64,000 nt of DNA from an uncultured Dorea sp. (GTDB taxonomy: Bacteria > Bacillota > Clostridia > Lachnospirales > Lachnospiraceae): the NCBI GenBank assembly GCA_910589275.1, contig CAJUTH010000013.1:9312-73311 (forward strand), given 5' to 3'. Position 1 is the first letter of the stretch. The number at the start of each line of letters is the position of its first letter. The position numbers and the translations under genes were made by a program. Positions 53,499 to 61,439 of the stretch are shown here, in pieces. A model generated the notes under the pieces. That model searched no databases. It saw only the letters and a program-made list of their open reading frames with translations, and was not told the origin of the DNA.

Positions 53499-53545
53499 CT
53501 ATCTAATCAGCTCCTGTCCTTCAACCGGTTCTTCCCGGTCTGCTG

Positions 53546-54718
53546 TTATCCCTCATCTTCTGCAAAATCCTGTCCGTTTCCGCCGTTCAAAAGGCGTCCG
53601 AGCAGCGGTGAGATATGCAGCGCCTCCTCACACGCGCAAACCGCTTTTTTGTTTTCCTTTCGTTTTCCGGTCTTTACCGCCCGGATTAATATATTTTTCG
53701 GCGTATGCTCCATATCGATAAACTCCAGAATCTGGGTACGGTATCCTGCGCCCTCCAGATATTGTGCACGCATAGCGTCCGTTATCAGCGCCGCCATCCG
53801 TTCTTTGATCAGCCCATATTCCAATACGGGTGCCAACACATCGCTTGAAATCTGCCCGTTTACCTCATGCTGACAGCAGGGAACTGACAAAATAACCTTC
53901 GCATTCCAGCCCGCTGCTTTCGCAAGGGCATAATCCGTAGCCGTATCGCAGGCATGGAGCGTCACTACCATATCCACAGCATCTACGCCTGTATATTCCG
54001 CAATATTTCCTTCCATAAACTTAAGCTTCTCATACCCATAACGCTCACACAGTCTATTACAGTGCCGGATAACCTCTGTCTTAAGATCCAGTCCGATCAT
54101 ACGGATATCATACTGCTTCAGTTCATGCAGATAATAATACATAGCAAAGGTCAGATAAGATTTTCCGCACCCGAAATCAATAATAGTAAGCTCCCTGTCC
54201 CTTGGAAGCTCCGGAAGAACATCCTCTACAAATTCCAGAAAACGGTTAATCTGCCGAAATTTATCAAATCTCTGGCTTACCACCTTTCCGTTCTCGGTCA
54301 TAACTCCCAGATCAACCAGAAAAGGCGCCGGCCTGCCCTCCTCCAAAATATATTTTTTCTTCCGGTTATGCTGAAGATTCACCATCTTTACCGGCGTTTT
54401 CCTCTGCTTCTTCTTAATAGTAATCTTTCCTTTTCTGCTGGCTAAAACAGAATACGTATACTCCTTCGTCTCCATCTGAAGCTGCTTCATCCCGCCCATA
54501 AGCGCTAGAATCTCTTCCGTCGCAGCGTCTGCCTCCAGATTCTTGTGAAACGCCTGATTTCCTCGGAAAATCTCTAACTGAAAGAAAAGTGTGTCCTTCT
54601 TTAGCAGAGGACGCACTTTTACCTTCAGAATCCCATCTTTTTCTCTCGGTCCGCTTAAAACAGCCGATATAAAATTTATATTCAAGTTCTCTTTTAATAC
54701 TATTCTTAAATTCTCCAT
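53546..54718 (-). CDS. Class I SAM-dependent methyltransferase (Methyltransf_32 type)
   Basis: 390 aa. SAM motif IIDFGCGKSYLTFAMYYYL near residue 180, LGVMTENGKVV before it, and conserved late block LHACDTATDYALAKA with VPCCQHEVNGQ. An N-terminal domain of about 110 residues with basic patches (KGKITIKKKQRKTPVK) may bind RNA. Proteins of this family are thought to methylate RNA; target unknown here. Confidence 0.85.
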   Translation of the reverse strand: MENLRIVLKENLNINFISAVLSGPREKDGILKVKVRPLLKKDTLFFQLEIFRGNQAFHKNLEADAATEEILALMGGMKQLQMETKEYTYSVLASRKGKITIKKKQRKTPVKMVNLQHNRKKKYILEEGRPAPFLVDLGVMTENGKVVSQRFDKFRQINRFLEFVEDVLPELPRDRELTIIDFGCGKSYLTFAMYYYLHELKQYDIRMIGLDLKTEVIRHCNRLCERYGYEKLKFMEGNIAEYTGVDAVDMVVTLHACDTATDYALAKAAGWNAKVILSVPCCQHEVNGQISSDVLAPVLEYGLIKERMAALITDAMRAQYLEGAGYRTQILEFIDMEHTPKNILIRAVKTGKRKENKKAVCACEEALHISPLLGRLLNGGNGQDFAEDEG

Positions 54719-54765
54719 GCAGATATTATATATGATTTTATCTCCATAGTAAATAGAAGAATCTG

Positions 54766-57351
54766 TTATATCTTGTTCACTCGCGGAAATGTAATTGTTA
54801 CCCGGAATAGATCTCCATCCAGATACAATTCAAATTTCCCGCCCATAAGGGATGCCAGATTTTTGGCAATGGACAGTCCCAAACCGCTTCCCTCCGTGCT
54901 GCGGGACACGTCCCCCCGGATAAATCTCTCCGTCAGCTCATCGGCGCTAATATTCAACGGCTGTTCTGAAATATTTTTCAAAGAAAATATTACATTTTCC
55001 TCTGTCTGTCTTAGATCGGAATAAACACGGGTTCCCTCCAACGCATATTTTGCCACATTGTTATAAACATTTTCCAAGATCCGCCACATTCTTCTGCCAT
55101 CCGCCCATATGACCGCAGGCTCTTCCGGCAGATTCATAACCTCCGTAAGTCCTTTGTTTTCAAATTTTTCTGAAAACTCTCCGCTGGTCTGCTGAACCAT
55201 TTCTACCAGATTCAGATTCATACACTCCAGCGTAACATTACCGGAACTTACCTTCGAAGCCTCTACCACATCCTCAGTTAAAATCTTCAGCCTCTGAGCC
55301 TTGGATTCCAGCACATCCAGATAACCCTGAATTTTCTCGTCCTCAATATTTTCCCGTTTCAAAAGATCAATATAATTAATTATAGAAGTCAGCGGCGTTT
55401 TAATGTCGTGAGACACATTGGTAATCAGATCCGTCTTCAGCCTCTCATTCTTAATGCTGGCTTCCACAGCCGCGTCCAGACCCGCTCCAATATTATTCAC
55501 CCGCTCCGCCAGATCTAGCTGCTCGCCTGTCAAACCTCCTAACGGAATCTTGTAGTCCAACTCGCCGCTGGAAATACGCATAACACCTTCGCTGAGCCGT
55601 TTCCTCCCAACTGCCTGCTGCACAATATAGACAAGCGCCGCCACGTCCGCCGCAAGACCGATCACATCAAATATAAAAATCCTTGTCATAAACAAAAGCA
55701 TCTGGCTGACTACAAACAAAGCGAAGAATAAAATATATTTCCACACAATTGGTATATGGCATATAAACTTCCACCCATAAATCATCACCAGCCTAAGAAG
55801 ACTGTTCTTCCACACTACCCCTGCCTTCAATCTGCGGACAAGGCTCAGATACCCTATCAGAAACATCGAACAGGTCACAAATCCCATCACTCCGCAGATA
55901 ATCAAAACATTTTCATCAAGTCCTTCTAAAGAGTAATAGACCGAGCCGGACGTTGTATAATACATATGCTGCGTACTTCCCAGTCCATTAACCGCACTCC
56001 CAAGGACTAACATACAGACAAACCAGATGCCGATCACAAGCGCCGCCGCCAATTCCGTCTTCCACCTGTCAAATACATTACAGTGCAGTTCTTCATCCTC
56101 CGGCCTTCTTCCCGCTACGGCCGTAAGCCAGATAATCGTTCCTAAAAGAAAAATAGCTGCTCCGATACTTAACTTTAGCATAAAACCGGCCTTTCCTGAG
56201 AATCTCTCATATGTTTGTTTTTCATAAAAATACTTATCCCGAATCGGATAACTGGTATCCAGCGCGACTGCAAACACATAATCTTCTGCAGTCGTTCCTG
56301 CTTTTATCCCATGATTCCATTCATCTGAATAAACCTCAGTCAGATTGCTCTCAAAATCAGATAGCTTTGGCATAATTACCGCATATCTTCCTATATTTTT
56401 TACCGCCTTAATATTCTTCTCCATGGATGAATAATCTTCATATTCCTCGCGATTGGTATACACTTTCTTCGATGCTTTATCCACAAGCAAGTATACCAGA
56501 TTCGCATTTCCCTCTTCATATTCTTCCAAAGTATCATTGTATATCTCAAAATCTTCATTTATTATTTCCAGTACAGTTGATATTTCCTGATATGCCTTTT
56601 CCAGCTTCCCATTCCATTCCGGATTTTTATTTGCAATCTCAAGAACACTTTCAGCCTCTATCGGCGCAAACCGTTCTTCAATCCAAAAACCGTCGTAATT
56701 CCAACAGTCGATCAAGCGTACATTATTGTCAGAATCCAGCAGCGCATATGAGTTGTAGTTCGCATTTCTCTCATACCAATTTCCATTCTTTAATTCCTGA
56801 AGGATATCATATGCCGTCATATCCTCCGTCTCCATCACAAAACGAAACTCTCCCTCGTCAATTTTCTTTCTCAGTTCGCTGTAACGAAAATATTCATAGG
56901 TTTTATCCGGTTTCTGCCCAACAATAACCGGATCCTCCGCCGATGTGCCATAGTCCCCGCTGTCTACCAGGTCATATTGGCAGTATGCTTCCGCCCAATC
57001 CTTTAATTCCCCCAGCGTATAAGCAAGGCCGGATTCTTTGCTGCCGTCTATAACTCCATTTTCTAAATACTGCGCAATATCCACTACCTTGTCTTCGTCA
57101 TAAACGCCGTCTTTTTCTAAATTTTCCTTAATCCGAACCGCACGCAGAATCTTCAAGGTGTCTGAAAACATAAGAGAACTCAGAACTTCTGAGTCCTCAT
57201 ATTCTACATGCTTCCCTTCCAGTGCATCCTCCGCCGCACTGGGACAGGCCCATATCCATAACATACTGATGATAAGAAGAACCGCGAGTACATGTGCAAA
57301 TGCCGCCAAAATCCCTTTCACCAGCTTCCCTCTATACCATTTTCTACTCAT
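54766..57351 (-). CDS. Large membrane sensor histidine kinase
   Basis: 861 aa. An N-terminal span (GILAAFAHVLAVLLIISMLWIW), an extracellular sensor domain of about 350 residues, then six or more further spans (about 395-570), then HAMP-like ELDYKIPLGGLTGEQ, HisKA TNVSHDIKTPLTSIINYI and G-box STEGSGLGLSIAKNLASLMGG. Unusual extra membrane domain between sensor and kinase. Pairs with the response regulator upstream. Domain and ligand unknown. Confidence 0.88.
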   Translation of the reverse strand: MSRKWYRGKLVKGILAAFAHVLAVLLIISMLWIWACPSAAEDALEGKHVEYEDSEVLSSLMFSDTLKILRAVRIKENLEKDGVYDEDKVVDIAQYLENGVIDGSKESGLAYTLGELKDWAEAYCQYDLVDSGDYGTSAEDPVIVGQKPDKTYEYFRYSELRKKIDEGEFRFVMETEDMTAYDILQELKNGNWYERNANYNSYALLDSDNNVRLIDCWNYDGFWIEERFAPIEAESVLEIANKNPEWNGKLEKAYQEISTVLEIINEDFEIYNDTLEEYEEGNANLVYLLVDKASKKVYTNREEYEDYSSMEKNIKAVKNIGRYAVIMPKLSDFESNLTEVYSDEWNHGIKAGTTAEDYVFAVALDTSYPIRDKYFYEKQTYERFSGKAGFMLKLSIGAAIFLLGTIIWLTAVAGRRPEDEELHCNVFDRWKTELAAALVIGIWFVCMLVLGSAVNGLGSTQHMYYTTSGSVYYSLEGLDENVLIICGVMGFVTCSMFLIGYLSLVRRLKAGVVWKNSLLRLVMIYGWKFICHIPIVWKYILFFALFVVSQMLLFMTRIFIFDVIGLAADVAALVYIVQQAVGRKRLSEGVMRISSGELDYKIPLGGLTGEQLDLAERVNNIGAGLDAAVEASIKNERLKTDLITNVSHDIKTPLTSIINYIDLLKRENIEDEKIQGYLDVLESKAQRLKILTEDVVEASKVSSGNVTLECMNLNLVEMVQQTSGEFSEKFENKGLTEVMNLPEEPAVIWADGRRMWRILENVYNNVAKYALEGTRVYSDLRQTEENVIFSLKNISEQPLNISADELTERFIRGDVSRSTEGSGLGLSIAKNLASLMGGKFELYLDGDLFRVTITFPRVNKI

Positions 57352-57395
57352 TTTTACTCCATTCTGCCGCTTAAAATAACGGCGCCTCCTTAGAA

Positions 57396-58094
57396 TCAGA
57401 GCTTTTCCACCTTATAGCCTACTCCCCAGACCACCTTCAGGTATCTTGGCTCCTTTGGGTTAATCTCTATCTTTTCCCGAATGTGCCGGATATGCACCGC
57501 TACAGTATTATCTGCGCCGAGCGCCTCCTCATTCCAAATGCTCTCATAAATCTGCTCGATGGAAAATACCCGTCCCTGATTTTTCACCAGCAGTAATAAT
57601 ATATTATATTCGATCGGCGTCAGCTTCACCGGCTCTCCGTCCACCGTTACTTCCTTCAAGTCATCGTTGATGGACAGGCCGCCGGTACTGTACACCGCTT
57701 CGTCCGTCATCGTGCCGGACATACTTCCAAGCTGAGTATACCTGCGAATCTGGGATTTTACTCTAGCTACCAGCTCTAAGGGATTAAAAGGCTTTGTAAT
57801 ATAATCATCCGCACCGATATTAAGTCCTAGAATCTTATCTGCATCCTCAGATTTAGCCGATAAAATAATAATCGGCATATTATTCTTTTCCCGAATTTTC
57901 AGAGTTGCGCGAATACCGTCCAGCTTCGGCATCATAACGTCAATCACAAGAAGGTCTATTTTTTCCTCCTTCAGCTTCTGAAGCGCTTCCTCCCCGTCAT
58001 AGGCCTTACTAATCTCATAGCCCTCCTGGGTCAGATATATCTCAATTGCCTCAACTATTTCTTTGTCATCATCACATACCAATATTCTTGACAT
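57396..58094 (-). CDS. OmpR-family response regulator
   Basis: 232 aa from MSRILVCDDDKEIVEAIEIY. Phosphoacceptor Asp in LLVIDVMMPKLDG, Lys in YITKPFNPLEL, winged helix with VKLTPIEYNILLLLVKNQGR and VAVHIRHIREKIE. Start 58094 has GGGAGG 8 nt upstream; the ORF reads on to 58196 without support. Partner of the large kinase gene downstream. Confidence 0.94.
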   Translation of the reverse strand: MSRILVCDDDKEIVEAIEIYLTQEGYEISKAYDGEEALQKLKEEKIDLLVIDVMMPKLDGIRATLKIREKNNMPIIILSAKSEDADKILGLNIGADDYITKPFNPLELVARVKSQIRRYTQLGSMSGTMTDEAVYSTGGLSINDDLKEVTVDGEPVKLTPIEYNILLLLVKNQGRVFSIEQIYESIWNEEALGADNTVAVHIRHIREKIEINPKEPRYLKVVWGVGYKVEKL

Positions 58095-58500
58095 CTCCAT
58101 CACCTCCCTTCTACTATAAAGTATTCTTGCGCTGGGCGCAATCCCCTGCAAGCCTATTCTCCTCCATGCCCTTATGGGATATATAATAGCAGGCATTTTT
58201 TAAGTCCAAGTAGTAAAAATCCTTAAGAAACATTAAAGATTTAAAAACGTATTTATAGGCTTTTCCAGCCTTTTTTGTATCTAGAAATGGATAAATTACA
58301 AAATCTATATCAGAATATTATTTAACGACAAACACGAAAACATATGATAAATGCAGAAATTTCTTTAGAAAAAACTGTCCACGAACTGTCCGAGATTTGA
58401 CCGAGAGGTGTTTCGGACAAACGCTATAAACAGCGAAAACCCGCTTACCTTGCGGCTTGCGGGTCTCCGTTGTTGTTATAGTTATCTAAAGGAATGAGAG

Positions 58501-58589
58501 TAAAGTGCGGCACCAAAGTCTATTTGGTGTTTTACTTTATGAGGGGGAGATAGCTGATGCACTATCAACTATCTAAAGCTATTATATAA
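58501..58589 (+). other. Stem-loop followed by a 10-codon leader-like ORF in a 578-bp intergenic gap
   Basis: TAAAGT/ACTTTA enclosing CACCAAA/TTTGGTG forms a hairpin at 58501-58539. A strong Shine-Dalgarno GAGGGGGAG (58541-58549) precedes ATG at 58557 of MHYQLSKAII-stop (58557-58589). It resembles a leader peptide with attenuation hairpin, but the downstream gene is on the opposite strand, so it may be the remains of a lost gene. The rest of 58095-58672 is AT-rich with the response-regulator promoter near 58200 and nothing else I can support. Confidence 0.35.
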
Positions 58590-58672
58590 GTAAATTATGA
58601 CAAAAGTATGTTGTTTCTCTAAAAGAAATAGAAAATTTCTTAAAAACAGCTTAAGAAAATCGGAAATGTCCG

Positions 58673-59005
58673 TTAATAAACGGAATTTTGGCGTAAGTAT
58701 CCACTCACAATATCCAAAAATTCTCCGGTCGTAGGCTTATCCAAGAGAGGATAAAAAGAGATGTCTTCTAACAACATACGATTTCCGCGTTCCCAGCATA
58801 CATTTACTACCGTCCGAAGATTTCGTTCAACGCTGTAAGCTGTGGTCTGAAATGTCTCAGCAATTTCTGGATAGAGAAGTTTACTAACACTTAACAGATA
58901 GTCTTCATTTTCAAGACAAAGATAAACCGCATAAGTTAAATATCGATAACCTTGATAATTACCGCCTATACCGAGAGAACGTATAAGATATTGTATCTCC
59001 TTCAT
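58673..59005 (-). CDS. Standalone Spo0A C-terminal DNA-binding domain protein
   Basis: 110 aa matching only the effector domain of Spo0A: IRSLGIGGNYQGYRYLTYAV, SKLLYPEIAETFQTTAYSVERNLRT and VVNVCWERGNRMLLEDI. There is no receiver domain or phosphoacceptor. Such orphans can bind 0A-box-like sites unregulated, or be regulators of mobile elements. AT-rich region. Confidence 0.82.
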   Translation of the reverse strand: MKEIQYLIRSLGIGGNYQGYRYLTYAVYLCLENEDYLLSVSKLLYPEIAETFQTTAYSVERNLRTVVNVCWERGNRMLLEDISFYPLLDKPTTGEFLDIVSGYLRQNSVY

Positions 59006-59195
59006 ATTTTTGTTATAAACGACTCCTTTCTATAGTAATATTTGATGAGTACAATTAAATCATAAACCGATAGAATAGAATTTGGTAATCTTCTACAATA
59101 TACGATATATTTCGACAAAAATAGACACTTTTGCAGTCACATTACTTTAGTAAAAGCATAAAATAAAGGAAAGAAACTAATGGGAGTGTGTACTA

Positions 59196-59639
59196 GTGTT
59201 TTTTGGAGTAGACGTAAATGAAATGGACGGGAATATGGAATGGCATCGGCTGAAAGAGCGCGGTTTAAGATTTGCGATGCTTTGCGCAGGATATGGCAGC
59301 GGCAGCATCGATTTGCAATTTCGAAAAAATGCGGAATTCTGCAACATGCTTGACATCCCTTGCGGCGCGTACTGGATATCATATGCCTATACAACGGAAA
59401 TGGCAAAAAAAGAAGCAGAATTCTGCATAGAAACGATAGAAGAATTTGATTTTGCATTTCCTTTATGCTTCAAATACAGCGACAGTTCTGTCCGATACGC
59501 AGAATCAAAGGGAGTCAAAGTTACAGAAGAACTTATACAAGAATTGGCCAAAGCATTTTGCAGACGGGCAAAAGAGGCGGGATACATATCTATTTGCTGC
59601 ATAGAATTAAACAAGTGTAAAATAATATTTGATACATAA
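59196..59639 (+). CDS. Degenerate, C-terminally short GH25 lysozyme-like protein
   Basis: 147 aa from a GTG start with GGGAG 10 nt upstream. The GH25 N-terminal half is recognisable: FGVDVNEMDGNMEWHRLKER, FAMLCAGYGSGSIDLQFRKN and CGAYWISYAYTTEMAKKEAE. The second catalytic strand, normally YxDxE, reads FKYSDS, so the catalytic Glu is lost, and the last part of the barrel is replaced by an unrelated tail. No signal peptide. Likely inactive as a lysozyme. Confidence 0.65.
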   Translation: MFFGVDVNEMDGNMEWHRLKERGLRFAMLCAGYGSGSIDLQFRKNAEFCNMLDIPCGAYWISYAYTTEMAKKEAEFCIETIEEFDFAFPLCFKYSDSSVRYAESKGVKVTEELIQELAKAFCRRAKEAGYISICCIELNKCKIIFDT

Positions 59640-59685
59640 AAAATGCTTTTAATCTTTATGTTTCACAAAATCTCTAACTATCAGA

Positions 59686-59730
59686 GATGGCCGCCTAATC
59701 TTACCAGAGATCAGGGCGGCTATTTTTTTC
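59686..59730 (+). terminator. Terminator after the GH25-like gene
   Basis: GGCCGCC/GGGCGGC-type hairpin with a 16-nt loop and seven T. Confidence 0.75.
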
Positions 59731-59865
59731 TTTGCCGTTTCTGGCTAATATGACTGTTTACCATCCCTTTCCACAAGACTAGAAGCAGATAGTATGACCG
59801 TCTTATCGGCTGCTGGGTAAACATATTATAAATTTATTCTATTTTTTCCGGAAGTAACTCAATTC

Positions 59866-60507
59866 TTACGTTAACAAACCGTTTTTTGCTCCTTGCTGCT
59901 CTCTATATATTCTCAACAAAGGATTCATCCCCAGCAGAATCTGTTTAAACTGCGCATATTCTTCCATAACGAAGTCCCATTCCTCATCAATATCTATACG
60001 GTATTGTTCTTTTTCTTTTGCAATAATTAATTGAAGCTTCTCTTCCCGATATTCTAGTCGGATCTCTTTTATATCATTGACCGCGATAAATCTGTTTGCA
60101 GAGGACTGGATTATAATCAATACATTATCTATGATCTGACAGTGAAGCATTTCAAAGACTATACTTTCATTCCTGTTTTTATCAAAGTACTTTAAAACTA
60201 TATAATCTGCCAGCCATGTAAAAAACACCAGACAATAATAACTCATCATCAATATTCTTTGCTTTGGCAATTCCAATGCCTGACCGCTCACCACCAGATA
60301 CAAGTTTCCCACTTGATAATATACCTGCACTAATATCTTATATACCGGAGCTTCTTTCTTTGCGTTTTGTATGAATAGCGTAAAAAAACATATTCGGAAA
60401 AATAAGGGCAGTTTAATTCCGGGTATCCTGTTATATTTTATACCATGCCACATTAACCCGCTGCCCATAAAGAAAACTCCTAAATAAATGATAATAAAAT
60501 CTTTCAT
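59866..60507 (-). CDS. Small membrane protein, unknown
   Basis: 213 aa with spans at about 5-22 and 86-108. The C-terminal half has the strand pattern of a PH-like domain (QSSANRFIAVNDIKEIRLEY, EKEQYRIDIDEEWDFVMEEY). I do not recognise the family. AT-rich, on the same strand as the three upstream genes, so it may be part of the HD/Hsp90 cluster. Confidence 0.55.
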   Translation of the reverse strand: MKDFIIIYLGVFFMGSGLMWHGIKYNRIPGIKLPLFFRICFFTLFIQNAKKEAPVYKILVQVYYQVGNLYLVVSGQALELPKQRILMMSYYCLVFFTWLADYIVLKYFDKNRNESIVFEMLHCQIIDNVLIIIQSSANRFIAVNDIKEIRLEYREEKLQLIIAKEKEQYRIDIDEEWDFVMEEYAQFKQILLGMNPLLRIYREQQGAKNGLLT

Positions 60508-60596
60508 CCTCTGTTACTTCTCCATTAATCCCACAATATCCTTCCTAAGATAATCATTTAGCCATGTTTCCCTATACAAACTAAGCTTTACCAAAT

Positions 60597-60899
60597 TTAA
60601 TATATTTCTAATATATCCTGTGATGAAAATCTATCCAATAAGTATTTTTTGATATTCTTATAAATCTCTTCTCTCATTTCTTCTGTGATTTCTTCTGACT
60701 CGTAGGGCGGTTCCCACTTTTTTATAAGGGATTTTCCAATATAAATTTTAGGTTCCCTAAAATCAATATCTACATACATCCTCTTTTCATTTTCTATGTA
60801 TTCCAAACAGTAGAAATGCGGAATATCTATATTAATCCTCTTTCTCGTCCCTCTATTTATCATTTTAAAGAATGATTTCTTTACCGCATCATACCACAC
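60597..60899 (-). CDS. Uncharacterised small protein
   Basis: 100 aa from the GTG at 60899, chosen because GGAGG lies 7 nt upstream; it overlaps the preceding gene by 11 nt. Predicted soluble, ending with an acidic/basic helix (SEEITEEMREEIYKNIKKYL). Family not recognised; translational coupling ties it to the membrane gene before it. Confidence 0.6.
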   Translation of the reverse strand: MWYDAVKKSFFKMINRGTRKRINIDIPHFYCLEYIENEKRMYVDIDFREPKIYIGKSLIKKWEPPYESEEITEEMREEIYKNIKKYLLDRFSSQDILEIY

Positions 60900-61374
60900 T
60901 ATTATCCCTCCCTCGATTGAAAACATTTAACGCACTGTCTTCCTGGCGTCTTCTATATCTAAGTACATTGGTTTCCATTTTTCCCATTATCGTCAACTCT
61001 TTCGATATATACTGCCAGTTAAACCTTAACCAGTGTTCGCTTTCTGCGATATCTACAATACTCATACCATTTTCCTTTAGAAAAACAATATCAGAAAACA
61101 TCTCTTGTTCAAACAGATCCTCCAATTCCTTTTTCGTAAATATCTCATTAAAATATGGGACGCAATGGTAGGAGCGCTGAACGTAACCAAATAGGCGCGG
61201 CAGCGTGATAGACATAAAAATAACTGTACCTAAAAACAGCGCTATTGTATTCAATGACACATATGCTGAAATTCCTACATAAACGAAAAAAAGAATAACC
61301 AGATAAATCATAACCAATATTGCCTTTTTAAAAACGATTCTTCGTTTTCGTACGCTCTTTTGTAATTCATTCAT
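60889..61374 (-). CDS. Uncharacterised membrane protein
   Basis: 161 aa with two spans at about 18-37 and 41-60 preceded by basic residues (VRKRRIVFKK). The cytoplasmic-side tail contains HWLRFNWQYISKELTI and many Arg. I do not recognise it. Lies 65 nt downstream of the HD/Hsp90 gene and is likely co-transcribed. Confidence 0.6.
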   Translation of the reverse strand: MNELQKSVRKRRIVFKKAILVMIYLVILFFVYVGISAYVSLNTIALFLGTVIFMSITLPRLFGYVQRSYHCVPYFNEIFTKKELEDLFEQEMFSDIVFLKENGMSIVDIAESEHWLRFNWQYISKELTIMGKMETNVLRYRRRQEDSALNVFNRGRDNSVV

Positions 61375-61439
61375 CCTTGGTAAATCCCTTTCAATTTATG
61401 ATAAAAAACTATGCATTCTTCCTTGAACCCGCCAAATCG

